Numbered from the stretch's first letter, positions 1 through 13,626 are shown. The stretch: DNA of 64,000 nt from Acanthaster planci (GCF_001949145.1 NW_019091397.1:1273477-1337476), one strand, 5' to 3'. The notes: generated from the sequence alone by a model not told the origin. Program-made: numbers and translations.

Positions 1-2549
1 ATGTACCGGTATACCAGTATCTGGCCCCTCCAGGAAGTGAGGCCTCCACAAGTGCTCCTAAAATGATACGCTTATAGAAACCAATTGTCAGTGTTCATGC
101 AGTGGCATTTCAGTGGCTTTTTTTAACGCTTGTGATTAAGTGGCAAGAAAGTACATGGTCAAAGACACAATCATTTTGGTCCTTTTTTTGTGCCCTACCA
201 GATTGTGTACAGGGAAATTTACATCTTTATAACAATTTGCATGTGAATTAAAGTTGGCGAGTTAATAAGTGCCAAAGTGCATACCTTTACAGTTGTGCAT
301 TAAAAAAACATCTTCTTTGTAACCCCTTGACAACGGGAATTTCTTTCCGAAAGCCGACTCCAAGAATTCCAGCCTCGCTTGGCCACAAAGGCCACCTGCC
401 AAACGGCAAATTCTCGGTTTGTGGCCCTGAGCGCTCTGCTCACCCTTCCACATTCCCGTTGCCTCTTTTCATAGTGGGGACTATTGTGAAGCTGGTGATT
501 ATGATGCAAATTAGGTCTTTTTATTTCTGGGCTACGCACAAAGACCAATTACCATATATACAAGAGCCGGGGTCTACCTTCTTTCACCGTGTTCACTCAA
601 GTGTGGGCCGAGAATAATGGCTGAAAAGCGGGCTGAGGATCTCAATTTTTACAGCGGCTATAGCCGCTTCCCGGCGCGAAGGGGTTAAGTATGCTATGAA
701 TCATGTAAAATGTACATGTGTGCACATTTCAACCACTTTTTATGGCACAACCGTACCCATGTACAGTACATGTATCTGTAGTGTCCCAGCCAAGTTGGTA
801 TTCATGTTCATGTACCAATACACACTTTCTGCTGCAGGTACCGGTAGGCAAAAAAGGCATGGTTTGATATGATGTTGCATTTGTCTGGCCAGGTACCGGT
901 ATTTCAATGTTACTGTCATGTTGACATGCATGAATGAAAACGGTGACATTCAGAAAAGGGCAACCACATGTATTGGTCTGGTCCATGTACTGGTACAGTA
1001 TGTAGCTGTAATAGAAAGGAGATTGTAACAATTTCTAGCCTTTTTTCGTTTGATGTGGATTTGTGCAGTGGCTTGATCCCTTGTGACTTGTATTGATGAC
1101 GCACATGTTTTTATAAATACCTGTCCATGTAGATGCACATATTGGTTGGATTTTTTATTTGATAACCTTTTCATGTTGTCTCACCGGCATGTTTCATTTT
1201 TCTCAGTCTTTGCTCTCGTGTTTCATTTTGTTCATAAAATGAAAGAGGAGCATTCACGTCATGAAGTTACATGTATTTACTTACCAAGGGTTTAACTTTG
1301 AAGAAATGTCCCTGCATGAAGAGTGGTTTAGGTTCAACTTCTGTGTTTGTCGGTTTCACATTATTGTAATAATTATTAGCATATGCATTAAACCAAGCAC
1401 TGCAAGGAATGTGGAGCTTAGATGTGAACATTAGGCAGAACACTCAGAGAAAATTCTGGAAATAGGCAATTGGAAACTGGTAACACAGCCAGGATTGGCC
1501 GATAATGTGGGTGTGATCCTAGCAGGGTTATCCAACCGCCAGAATGCGCAACAACTCAGGGTAGAATTACCGGTCAATCTGTCCCAATCTAGCATCCCCT
1601 GGGACTTACGGGGCACTGATGTTGCACGTTCATTGATGATTACGCGTTGTTATGCCGCACTGCGAGTCGCTAAGATTCCAGGCAAGTGTCAGCATATGCT
1701 CAGCTGATTTGATATTCAATACGGCCCTCTTACTTTGAAATTCCGAAGTTTGTCTTTAATACTTGTGCGTCAGCTTCTTTTTTCTTTTTTTTTTAATCAG
1801 ACTTCCTGGACTGATTCAAGCAGGATATGGCAAAATGGCAAGCTATTGGTAAAAGGAAGCACCCCTCTTGAATAACAATTGCGGAAATACCTCTTGTAAA
1901 TTGAAGAACACCATGCATGACTGACCACGAAAACGTGGAGAGCTAGGGAAAAAATTGGAAAGAAACTCTCCAGAGGGCATGCATGGGTGATGATGAAGCC
2001 AAGCCTGCAGATTCAAGATCTCTGCAGTCTGTGCCGCCAATTTTATTTGGTTTGGATTTCCAATGTTGTGGCTTCTGCTCCTGAAATATTCCATCAGTTT
2101 GTGCGGATGAGGTATCATGATGGAGGAGCCTCAATTGACAGCTTCCAGTGTCATCTGCGGTTTAATTGTCACTTGATGCTCTTGAAGCACTTAATTGGCT
2201 TCTTGTTTTCCCAGAAAAGAACGATTAAGCCAGGCATAAGTGATTGGTGTACCCAGTGTCGGGTCATTGGCCTTAATTGTCAGGGTCAAAGCTGTGATTT
2301 TCATTTTCGCTGAAAATGAGCCAAGGCAGCATGACGCGTTAGGAAAGAAACTCCTTCATGCACCTGCCATCTTTCATGAGGAACAAAAAAAAAGTTGCGT
2401 CAAGCCAAGACATTGCCAGAATCCAGTCGGTGTCACTTGAAATCTTGAGATAAGTGAACAGACGAGTGAGTGTTCTGCAGGTTGCAGAGTTTGTACAACT
2501 GATTCTAACCGAATGCATACCTGTAAAAATATATCCAACTTTATGCTCT

Positions 2550-2707
2550 TTCACAACAGCGTGCCTCCAAGAGTTTATAACACGTTGACCAATCACAGCG
2601 TGGGAAATAAGTTGACCCTCAATGTCCTCATTTGGAAAGGATCGACAGATTTGGTGCACTGTGATTGGTCGCCATGCTGCAAACTCTGGGAAGTGCACTT
2701 TTGTGAA
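2550..2707. repeat. Long imperfect inverted repeat (foldback, MITE-like)
   Basis: The arms at 2550-2602 and 2655-2707 are reverse complements of each other at about 38 of 53 positions, separated by a 52-bp loop. Both arms carry the word GACCAATCACAG, so the element holds two facing CCAAT boxes. No clear target-site duplication was found. It is either a small foldback transposon remnant or a hairpin-forming intronic sequence. Confidence 0.55.
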
Positions 2708-3780
2708 TCGTCTGTATTACTGAGCATTCTCACAATCACTGGAATTCTTTTTCCTCTCTCTTTCTCCCTCTTTATTTTGAAAAGAAAAGGACGGTTGCTT
2801 GTGGAAGGCACATTTCTAATTACTAAGGACATGCCGGGTACACACATGTGCACTCTCTCTCATCTACAGTCCCTTGCAACAGATGTTTCTCTTCCAATTT
2901 GAGTGTGACAGGTGTTGGCATGCAGGTCTGATTGTTGTTTTGGGGGGAACAGCGGGGATTTTGACCAACTCCCCAAAGAGCCAAGTTTTTCTTTTTGGTC
3001 GTTTGCTTTGTCAAAATAATTTCTGTCCTATGCAAAAATGTATAAGAATTGTCTCACTTGTCAAATTTTGCCCACCCCCCAAAAAAGTGGTTTTGGATAA
3101 TGCACTACGGTGTGATGTATGCACTCACCTACATTTTCTTACGTTCTTCTACATGTAGATTAACAGTCAGGTGTAATATTTTTACCACTGACAAAAGACA
3201 TTAGATGCGATGCCCACATGATATTAATTTTTACATTAGCTATGCAAAAAAAAACGTGCGTCCTCATAACTTGTATGAGATGTGTGTCTAGGCTGGAGTG
3301 ATATAAACCGCTGTTAGTGCAGGTACATGTACCGGTAACGTCCAAACATTTACATGTAGTCATCAGTTCTCTCTACCTTTCCCTGACCATTACAAGTGCC
3401 TATTAAACACTCTTGGGAAATAAACTGAGTTGATGAGGCCGGTGTAAAATGGAATATCCCGTGGACATGTACATATGTACATTGTAACTCAACTTTTTTG
3501 TAGTTTTTGTGGAGTTGCGAATGCCAGATTACAAATGTACGTGTACAAATAAATGTACAATTCGATCTGCCATATGTGTATAAATATTTATTGTAATGTA
3601 CGTGTAAGTAATGTATCAAGCACAAAATCTGGTAAACTGTCCAGGGGCATGATTTCTTGTTGTACAGATTTCAGGATTTTGACGTAAACACGACTGGATT
3701 GTAGATGTTTAATTAACTATTCAGGTCCGGCTGCTTTGTTGAACTTTTTGGAATGAAACCAGTGTAAGATTTAGGTAACC

Positions 3781-4068
3781 ATTGCCATCTGTGAATGCAT
3801 TGCCATTTGTGAATGCATTGTCATTTGTGAATGCATTGTCATTTGTGAATGCATTGCCATTTGTGAATGCATTGTCATTTGTGAATGCATTGTCATTAGT
3901 GAATGCATTGTCATTTGTGAAGGCATTGTCATTCGTGAATGCATTGTCATTTGTGAATGCATTGTCATTTGTGAATGCATTGTCATTTGTGAATGCATTG
4001 TCATTTGTGAATGCATTGTCATTCGTGAATGCATTGTCATTTGTGAATGCATTGTCATTTGTGAATTC
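3781..4068. repeat. 18-bp minisatellite, 16 copies
   Basis: The unit ATTGTCATTTGTGAATGC is repeated head to tail 16 times over 288 bp, with single-base variants (GCC for GTC, CTG or CGTG for TTGTG). Because 18 is a multiple of three and the unit contains no stop in several frames, long open frames appear on both strands. These are repeat artefacts, not genes. Confidence 0.97.
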
Positions 4069-5310
4069 GAGAATGCGTGCCCCATCATGCAACTGATGAT
4101 ACAAGCCCCGAAAATTCACAGCATGCGATTGTTGTTGTCACAATTACATCTCTGATGGATGTATTGTGGACATTTCTCTTCATCTCACCTCTGTGATAAA
4201 GCAATGTCATGGCTGACATTAAAAACGCTGTGCTGGTTTATGGACCATTTACATCTATACCAGTATGCACTGTGCTGAAACTCCTCGTCAGACATGTCAG
4301 ATGGTGTAGGAGAGTGCGTTTTTCATTGAACCTTCTGTCATTTGCAGCATGAGAAATGTTTCAAAAATTGTGTACAGTGGTGGAGAAAAAGATACTGTGT
4401 TTGCACTGCACAGCTTTTTATGCATGACGCAATGTAAATGTAGCCTACACATGTGCATGTGCCCTTGTATGTCCACACATTGCCATGACTTTTAAATAGT
4501 CACAAATTCTATGTAGTTTTGTCCAACTGCGTTGAGTGAAAAAACTGGTTGACTGATCAGTGTCCAATTTAAACACACATGTACACATGTACATGCACAT
4601 GGTACTTTTTAAAATTTATCCATATTTTCTACAAAAACCAAGAGATCAATGTAGCAGTGTTGTAGTTGAGTTCAGTTGAAGTCCCAAGTACGTTATGTAT
4701 GTGGAATCAAGTCAAAGTGCATAGAGTCAGTGTTAATTGACTGCAAGTGTTTGATGGACACACATTTCACACACACCCATGTTTTCTTCTTTCAAAAGAA
4801 CTTTGGCTAAAGTTCTATGCATTTTGCCAATTCTTGGACACTTCCAGCATACATTGTACCTCATTGTATACATGTACTTCATGTATCTGAGCCCTTTTCA
4901 TGTATTCATAAACACGGTTTAGTTTCATAGGCTTAATTGATTCCAACTAGTCAGTACGGTGCATTGATATCCCATGTACGATACTTGTCAAACTTGTGTT
5001 AGATTCAACTGTTTTGTAAAGAGCCTTTAATAAACTGTGTGTACACGTTCATGTGTGCAGTATGTGTCTAGGAATAGCTAGTGCATACCCATGTACAATA
5101 CATTAAATGTATACAGTATATGACTTAATGCTTTGAAAATCTACAGTTGAAATGTACAATGCTATGTGTCCTGTTCCTTGGAGATTACCAAGGCACATGT
5201 AAGAGTTCAGGCACCGTAGATGTACACGAAGCTTTTATTGCATCATTATTAAATCCATGTATGTTGTGATGGGTACTTGGATGTTGCTTGGTATTTTCCT
5301 CTTGTTGTAG

Positions 5311-5421
5311 GTACTGCAGGCACTTAGGAGTGACGGTGTTTTCATCGGTTCCATCTTCGGAGGGGATACTTTGTTTGAGCTGCGATGTTCCCTCCAGCTT
5401 GCAGAGCAAGAGAGAGAGGGG
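5311..5421 (+). CDS. NDUFAF5: NDUFAF5 exon: complex I assembly factor, post-core segment
   Basis: NDUFAF5 is a mitochondrial matrix protein with a class I methyltransferase fold. It hydroxylates an arginine of NDUFS7 early in complex I assembly (known for the family). This exon encodes 37 residues, beginning [20 protein letters not shown] and ending in EQEREG. It contains the family signature DGVFIG-FGGDTL-ELR-SLQLAE-EREG, which closely matches the vertebrate protein. The acceptor is CTTGTTGTAG and the donor GTAAGG; both boundaries are phase 0. The reading continues in frame into the exon at 27924. The preceding exon, carrying the SAM-binding core, is not in the window. Confidence 0.95.
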
Positions 5422-8400
5422 GTAAGGTGCAACATTCAGGACCATTCTAAGTACAATCTGGGGGGGCTTTTGTATCATTTCAGACATGTCAGACAATTCT
5501 CTTGGCTGGGCCGGATATGCGCATGCATAAAAACGGACGAATCCATTCACCTGATGCTGTGCAATCATTAAAGTTTTATCTTTATTAATGAATAATGGTC
5601 AGACATTGTAGTAAAGCTTATGCCCTAGATGTGCACTGATGGATTAGCGTTGTGTTCACGTACTATTTCCTGCCCTTGCCATTTCATTTTAGCAACTGTC
5701 CTTCAGAATCAAATTGGCATTTAAGTGACTTTCCGTGACTCAACTCATGAATCAATTTGCTTTGTAGAAGATGAATTTTTAAAATATTTTTTAAGCGAGA
5801 GTGGAAAGGCGAGCTTGGCTAACCACAAATCATAAGCACATCATAGCCCCCCCCCCAGATTTCTCCAAGGTGTAATGACAAGGGTTTGATTGAGCAATAA
5901 ATCCATGGACATGCACTGTGAATTGACACAAAAACCATTTGATCGCTTTGAAGACTGGAACCATTTTCTCAGGAGGAAATCATAATCCGAGAACATGATA
6001 CTGTTGGAAAAGGGCTTGTGCACTGCTGACTGACATAAATTAACCTTTGCAGACCTCATTTTGAAAAGATAAATGAAAACAATTTGGTTATGAATAAGGT
6101 GGAGTGACCTTATGGCTAGGGGCAAATTACATTGTTCCCACCATCACCATACTGGTACTTGCATACCGTACCTGTATGTACAGTTTTACCTGCAGAGGGT
6201 CTAATGGCATTTTGTATACCAGAGGGGCAGATGGCACCTGAGGCAAAACCCAACACCCAAGGTCACACCAATACAATGTGGTGGAAATGACATTGACAAC
6301 CATGGAAAAGATCAAAGTAATATACTTGGTGGAGTACAAGTACATGACTCATGTACATGTACCACCGTGAACATCGATCACATTTTCGCGATCCAGTACA
6401 TGCGTGTTTGTGGCATATCATAGGATCGATTCTCGACTCATGGAGGAATTGGTCCATGGTACAGTGCACAGTAAAGGAGGCCCGTAAGTTTCCATCATGT
6501 CGGCAGTGTTTCCCTGATGGTTTGACATTTTTGCCATGTCTTGAGCACTAAGCAACCTACTCAAAGGATGCGTTCCAGTGTAGAGGCTATATCACTGGAT
6601 TGAGACCAGAGAGTGATTTTTGTTTTGAAAAATAAAGCAGTGTCTGTTTTAATGCCAAACATCACAGGCAAGTCCATTTTTGAGTGCACAAGGAGAAAAC
6701 TTTGTAGGAAGATGAAGTGCATTACTGTTTCATAGAGTGCTGTACTTTTTCTTTTGATTCTGTTTTGTTTTTGCTAATTTTAAATTACCGTGTACCCTGA
6801 CAGTTGTTGCTTATGATAGTTGTTTTCATGCTCATTTTCATTTTGACTTTTATTGTTATTGTTGTCCTGGTTATAATTAATCATGTAAAGAATTATACTT
6901 TTTAATAGTTTTGTACATATCTGTACATCCTTGCCTGAAAAATTACCTCAGTAAAGAATAAATGAATTCAAACTACCACCTCCGTGCCTATTCACAGTTA
7001 TGTTTACATACATGTATGAAACACCCAAAATTGGGAGAAATTTATAACCCAAGTGGAAACACTACTAATGTGACTTGGCCTCTTTACTGTGTTTTACTCT
7101 ACAGTATATGTTTGCCAGTTTCCTTAAAGCATGGGTTACAGGTTAGTTTCAAATGATTAAAGCTGTGTTTCTCTTATTAATAAAGAGAGCAGATGGATGA
7201 AGAATCAGCAAATGTACCATGTACACGGATAGTCTTATTTGACGTGTTGTCAAATAATGGTGTATATTTTGACATGTACATGCATGATAGCCACAGCAGT
7301 ACTGGTTGTATACCACAAGGCAAGACACGAGATGAGTTACAACTGGAGCCTCCTCACCCACCATCAAATCTGCTGAATGCAACATACATGTACATGTACA
7401 TCTTGAGCCGCAACTGTCTGCCTTAAAGTTGCATCCTTGAAGGTCCCATATAAAGAGTCTGCATATAAGCCAAATACACATGCAATACTGTACATGTAGA
7501 TGTACCGGTGCATGTGTTTTACCATCTTTTTTAGTTTGGGGGAGGGGTGGAGTGTGCACGTGAACTATTAATTAGTCTTTAATGTGAATTAAGCACAGTG
7601 AATTTGTAGCTTTATTTAAACTCCAAAACAAAATAACAAAAGAAGTTGCCCCCTCAAAGCGGGTCGGCGATCGAGGTACACGTACACATTTGTAAACAGC
7701 TTCAACCTCTTATTCTCTGCTATTGATAAATTACACTTGATACAAGGGCTTCCCGGTAGGATTTGTACCAAGAACATGAAGAAAACACAAGGCTTTCCAA
7801 TCATGGCCCTTCACCTAACTATGGACCCATTGTCGCGATTGTTGAAAGTCCACAAGATACATGTAAATTGTGTGTGAATGTTCATGTACATGTACAAAAA
7901 CACAAGCAGCTCTGAAGCTGTCAGTGAAGTTCGGGGTTTCTGTATATATTTACACCATGGCTTCATGCGGCAAAGCTTTTCATGGTTCAAAACTAAATTA
8001 CCCGTACCCATTGTCCACTTGTCAATGGAATACCCATGCAGTAAATGGCAGCTATCGAGAAAAAATAATGCATTTGTTAATTGCCCTGGCTATAATTTAT
8101 ATACATGTAGCAGTCTTAAGTGCTGGCAGCATATCTGCATGTAAAGTGCAGTGAACTCTTTGAGGCTCAGATGCTCTGCTGTGGTCACTCTTCATCAGCA
8201 GATGCACTTCCTATTTGTTCTATACTTGTGCGTGCATCCCTACAACTTTTTCGTGTCTGCTCATCAGTGAGCTCCTTAAATTTACAAGTAGTAACTTAAT
8301 GTGGATTCAGATAGTGAATGATCTCTTTGGTTTTTTCTTTTTGCCTTATCATTTTTTGTCTCATTCTTTTTTGTTTGGATTTCGTTTTGTTTGGAGTTTG

Positions 8401-10258
8401 TCTTTTGCTTTATTTTACATGAACTGTTTGTTCCAGTGTTTGCAGACAATTTTGTGAATACAAAATTGCATGGGCAGGTATAATTATCATTACTTTGTAC
8501 GTGTGTTACATTATTTTGTAAAAATGAAAGGCAAGACGAGTGGAAGATAAAGCAAGTACCCAGTAATTAAATTTGGGAAGCAAAAGTTATTGAACCAAGC
8601 ATTTTAATTTGAAATGATATGAAATAATTGATACTGTGGTTCAATACCTGTACATGCAGGACTGTACTGTAGGTACTTCTTCTGTATTATTGATGTACGT
8701 GGCGTGACCCCTAACGTGGTGCAGTTTAAATTTTTGCCTTGAGCGTTTTGCAATATTTTTCACCTTAAATTGCACAAAAAGTGAAATTTAAGCTCCCACT
8801 TTTCTGATTCATGAATCTCGATTTTACCTACCCACTTCCAAGTTCTCATGAGATTTTAATTTATAAATTTTATAATCTTATATAGTGGCCTGATTTTCTC
8901 ACTTCTTACCAAAGTGTAAAATCGACTCTTTTAAAATGATCCCCAAAATACAAAAATAATTTTCCAACCTATTTGTAGTTTTATACATGTATTTGTACAC
9001 ATTTCTGAAGAATTCTCAGATCAGTATTGGCCCTCCTTTGTCTGTTTTTGTCAAATGGCCACAACATATTTATTGGTTGGTTTTGTTTGTCATGCACATT
9101 AGTCATGTACATTATACAAGTACAATGTACATGTACATGTGCCGTACAGTCTTGTTCTGAAGTTCTACATGCACCCATATTTGATCTCGGTACATGTAGC
9201 TTTTGAGGAATATTCTCTATTTGCCCATGCTATGTAACCCAAATGATGCACATGATGTACATATACATGTGAATATAACATTAGTGACATCGAGTATAAC
9301 TTAAGTTACACTCTATCACTAGCACAGCTGCACAAAGTACAGGTTTCACGTGCACAACGCATACATGTACATGTAGGAACGTTCCATTGGGAGTTTTGTC
9401 AGAGCCTTTGCAAAGAATGGTAGAGGTTGTTAATTGCTGGGTTAATTGCATCATTTGTTGGGTCAGGCTGGAATTCCAGTGGGTGGATCTGATTTTGATG
9501 TGATACATCTTGCATGCATGCTTCTCACCTTCGCATGATAATTCACATACATGTACGTGTACTAATGGAAGCTTTCAGTGCAATCATTTCTGTGTTTCCT
9601 TTTTGAGTTAATAATTTAATATTGGTACATGTACCGTAAAATAATTTATGTCCATATACTAATTTCATTCACCTTGATGAGAGCCTGAGTCATTTTTGTA
9701 CCATCAGTTTTGAGTAAGTTTAAAGCATAAGCTATGGAGCTACACTATGCAATTATACCAAATTTAGGAAAGACGGTACATGTACTGTACATGCACCACC
9801 GATCACTAATGATGCTTCCTTGAATGCTTTCTGCCTTGATTAGCAATGTATTTCCTGGCACTCATTTACATGTATAGAGGTTCACCATTTAGCTCTTCTG
9901 AGGCGAGGTGGCAGCAGAAAATGTGGGAATCAGGGAGTTCCCACTTAACCATAAACAAAGCAATAAATTCCAAACTGAAGAGCTTCTACATGTAGATTAT
10001 GTCTGTGAGTTATAGTGACAATTGCCATCTAGTGCTGTAAAAGATGTTGGGCCCTAGCTGCTTAAGCAACTTCACAATCGCACGAATGCAATTAATGCAG
10101 CCCCATTTGTTTGATTAATGTCATGCGGAACGTCCAAATGTTGTACATGTACATTATTGTACTCTATCATGCATAAATGTACATTTGCAGATGTCCTATA
10201 TATACATGTAGTCTGCCTCTGTGCATATTTATGACAGGCTTGAAAAGCCAGTGTTCAT

Positions 10259-10259
10259 N
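10259..10259. other. Single ambiguous base (N)
   Basis: One unresolved base lies just left of a dense ACATGTA cluster. Confidence 0.99.
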
Positions 10260-10262
10260 ACT

Positions 10263-10304
10263 ATACATGTACATACATGTACCTATATATGTACATGTAC
10301 ATTA
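10263..10304. repeat. ACATGTAC palindromic microsatellite cluster
   Basis: Several overlapping TACATGTAC and ATATAT words are packed in about 40 bp, forming self-complementary DNA. It is the densest of many similar small clusters, others being near 7263-7290, 9120-9145, 10141-10155, 10615-10645 and 10838-10855. Confidence 0.85.
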
Positions 10305-11267
10305 TGTAAACAGGTGTAGTACATGTAGTCCAACTTTTTGGAAATCAAGAATCTGAGAGTGATTGAGACAAAGAGGGGGCAGTTGTAACTGTTTTCTCAA
10401 CAGGGAACTTGAATTTCATCTCCCTTTAATGCAAAGTATATCCCTAGCACTTGGGGTACAGCTCTGCTCAAAGTAAAGGCTAATCATAAGTTTATCTTTG
10501 CATGCACAGTCTGTTATTTAATGGGTGTGGTGCCTGAGGGTCTACAGCAATGGCCGTAGGAATGGCTTCAAGTGTTCCTCAATGCACATCCACCCACTAG
10601 CAAACACATTATGTACATGTATTGTACGGTACATGTACATGTTCATAAAGTTTAAGTTGACTTCTCTGTGTTTGCCATTACCTGACGTTCAATCTCACTT
10701 TACCAACATATGTAGGACAGACCCATCCAGAGTTAAGATGAGACTCAGTGATAACATCCAGTTATGAAATTATCAGGTCTGATAAGCTGATGCTGAAAAA
10801 CAAACAAATCTGAACTTGTGATTCCCAAGTTATATACATGTACATGCACATGTACAGCCCTGGAGGATATCACATGTTGCCAGGCTGTGGCACACATTTC
10901 TGTGAGATAATGCCACCTGGTGATGGATGCATTCATGTTCATGTACATGTTTATATACCGATACACATTTGGGCCTGCATGCTCTGGCAGTGTGCTAATT
11001 GATTTGTGTACTTTGATTTGTGATGTATGATAACAAAAGTCCTTTAAAATACTTTACTTTTAATACTGGAAAATCTGCAGCATGTTTCTTTGGCCATGCA
11101 CATGTACCCGTACTGAGTTTGCATGGTTCGGCTGTCAAGTCATGAAGAGCTTATTCAATTTCATTTGTAATAGAGTTGTTTTGTATGTTTGAGTCCCATT
11201 TGAACTTAACTTCAATTTTCATCTGGCTATTTTTAAGGATGTCTGCTATCTTAAAGACACTTCAATA

Positions 11268-11504
11268 CACTACTCAAAAAAGTGAAGGACCACTTTTTTC
11301 GTAAGTTGTAATTTTTTCTGAGCAATGATGTCGACTGGGGTCTACCTCTTTCATTTTTTTTTTTGTCTAGATGGTGTTCTCATTGGAATAAAAAATTTAA
11401 AAAATGTTTAAAAACATCAAATGCACATTTTCAGCAGTAAAATATCTCATATAACAAAAGTATACACAAAATAAAAAGTGGTCCTTAACTTTGTTTGAGT
11501 AGTG
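11268..11504. mobile_element. Tc1/mariner-like MITE, 237 bp
   Basis: The ends are inverted repeats: the left end starts CACTACTCAAAAAAGTGAAG and the right end, read in reverse, starts CACTACTCAAACAAAGTTAA. Both arms continue into GGACCACTTTTT. The element is flanked by TA on both sides (11266-11267 and 11505-11506), the target duplication of the Tc1/mariner superfamily. It has no transposase reading frame, so it is non-autonomous. The CACT(G/A)CTCAAAAAA terminus is a familiar Tc1/mariner MITE end. Confidence 0.8.
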
Positions 11505-12940
11505 TAGCCGTTTTAAAAAGTGGACTTTTCAAAAAGATTCATGTAGTATCCAATGCATAATGAGGTTAAGAAGCTGAGGAAGTTGCATGAAATACATGTT
11601 CCTTGTAAATTAGGTGGCATGAGCCTTGTGGAATCGATGTGCTGCCGTGTCGTCGATCAATCTTGGAAAATGTGCTACATTTACCTCCCTTAAATTTCTA
11701 TGTGAGAGATAGAGGAGAATTTGGGGTCTTTTCCAATGCCATTGACCTTGATATATTTCTACATTGTGTTTCTCAATTTCATGGATCTGGTAGTGTCTGC
11801 TTACTATTCTTTTTAATACAGTACATTTTGTAAAATGATACCGGTATCCTATTTTGTCAACAAGACAAGGAAAAGTGAAGAAACTGGGACTTTACTAAAC
11901 TGTCATTTTGTTCCAATTCTTTGGTACTGTAAACATGTACTGTAGGCAGCGACCATTAGCAAAAATAAAGACCAAATACAAGCAACAGCACCTGAATAAA
12001 ACACTAAGCAAAATGAGCCAACAAAGTTCTTATACTTGTACATGCTTGTACGTGTTGTGAGTTACTGATGTAGGCACAGTGAGTCTGACTCAGTATGTCT
12101 TGCTGATGTTGGGTTTTAGCCAAATCCAATTTACCAGGTACATGTACCAAGCTGCTGAGGCTTCGTGTGTTCACTGTGTTGACAGAACTTTTGATTACAG
12201 TGTATACATATGCTGTACGTACATGTACACCACCTGGAAAACACTGGATATTTCCGTCCCATACTTTGCAAACAGTAGTTGAGTTGTTTCCGTTTGGCGT
12301 GCTTCTCACAGCAGTTTTTGGCGTAATTGCATCTGCTCCCACCCATCTTCCATCCCCTGAACATCCTATTTAATGAGAGACATCCCTTAGTGTTGACTTA
12401 GCTGGGAGGGATGAGATGTGCATGACAAACACGATTGAACAAATGTAAATCCATGCAACTCTACACCGCTCGGCATTAAGGACAGCACACATTGTGGTAG
12501 GTAAATTATGACATACCGTACAGAAACTTCCACTTTTGAAGGAGGATTACATGTACATGGCAGCGTATGGCTGATTCTATCACATGTGGCAAAAATTCCC
12601 TTGGGGAAAATATGGAAATCTCAAACTGTTTCCTAAATCTTTTATCTTAAATTATTATTGCTGATTTAATTAATTTAATACCGTTGGGCCACATTTTCTA
12701 GGACCACTCTCACAGTGGGCAAGGCCATATCCAGACCCGAATTTTTTGAGGGGGCCAAAATAGGTACAAGCAGCATCCCTGGTGCACTTTTGCATTAAGC
12801 AGCTGCTCAGAAACAATTTCCTGAACAAAATGGCTCTGTCCATACAGAACAACCTCCATTTAAGACATTTGTCTTCACTCTGATAAAGAAATAAAAACCT
12901 TATCGGCGTTTTAATGGGGGGGTGGCCCCTTGTTGCCCCC

Positions 12941-13190
12941 CCATCCTTCCTTGACAGCGGGTGCCATAGGCAGAATCCAAGATCACCCCCCCATCCTTCC
13001 TTGACAGCGGGTGCCATAGGCAGAATCCAAGATCACCCCCCCATCCTTCCTTGACAGCGGGTGCCATAGGCAGAATCCAAGATCACCCCCCTCTGATCCT
13101 TCCTTTACAGTGGGTGGTTTAGGAGGAATCCAAGATCACCCCCCTCTGATCCTTCCTTGACAGTGGGTGGTATAAGCAGATTCCAAGATC
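12941..13190. repeat. Minisatellite of about 50 bp, 5 copies
   Basis: Three nearly perfect 50-bp copies (12941-12990, 12991-13040, 13041-13090) are followed by two diverged 51-52-bp copies. Each copy contains CATCCTTCCTTGACAGCGGG and CAGAATCCAAGATCACCCC or variants. The identity of the first three suggests recent expansion from the left side. Confidence 0.93.
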
Positions 13191-13397
13191 TTGGCTATCC
13201 CTTTCTAATTTGTAAATTGAACAAGTCTGAATAATTTCAACAGTGTGCTCTAGTTATCCCCCATACCAGTATGTGTTGAATTGCATTCATTGAGTTTATC
13301 AGAGGGACATGTACATGTAGATAATTCTTCCAGACCAGTGCCATATTGACTTAAACTTCTTCAAAATGTTTCTGCTGATGGTACTGGTACTTTTAGC

Positions 13398-13626
13398 TAT
13401 GGGGCAGCACGGACATCTGGGAGTTTCACAAAAAATATGGGTAGCAACCACACAGCGCCGCTGAAAACAATTGCAACGAGCGCGCACATACGTACAGATC
13501 AAAGAAAAGATTGTATAATCCGATCCTCGGACTGGCTGGTGCATGTGTACGTCGCCAAGATCGCTGTTTTCACCAGCCCAGTACCTGTTATTTTGCAAGA
13601 ATCCTGGATGTCTGTGCTGCCCCATA
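13398..13626. repeat. Foldback element with inverted ends
   Basis: The word TATGGGGCAGCACGGACATC begins the left arm (13398-13421). It is mirrored by the right arm at 13603-13626, with about 21 of 24 positions complementary. Weaker complementarity continues inward (CGCTGAAAACA on the left, TGTTTTCACCAGC on the right). No coding capacity. Likely a small foldback or MITE, lying directly left of the repeat at 13636. Confidence 0.5.

Larger units (their letters stand above)
1..5310. other. Upstream intron of NDUFAF5 (partial)
   Basis: This stretch precedes the first recognisable NDUFAF5 exon and is read as part of an intron. I looked for the preceding exon, which should encode the end of the methyltransferase-like core (an SLxLHWVND-type segment), and did not find it, so upstream exons are inferred to lie outside the window. 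The stretch contains a long imperfect hairpin (2550-2707), an 18-bp minisatellite (3781-4068) and many scattered ACATGTA words. Short open frames here look like chance products of repeats or low-complexity DNA. Confidence 0.6.

Noticed and set aside
2513-2902. 129-codon + strand frame
   Set aside because: It runs through the foldback at 2550-2707 and a T-rich tract and shows no family similarity.
3721-4119. Open frames of 104-132 codons on both strands encoding six-residue repeats
   Set aside because: They are produced by the 18-bp minisatellite, whose unit length is a multiple of three and lacks stops. Both strands and several frames are open at once.
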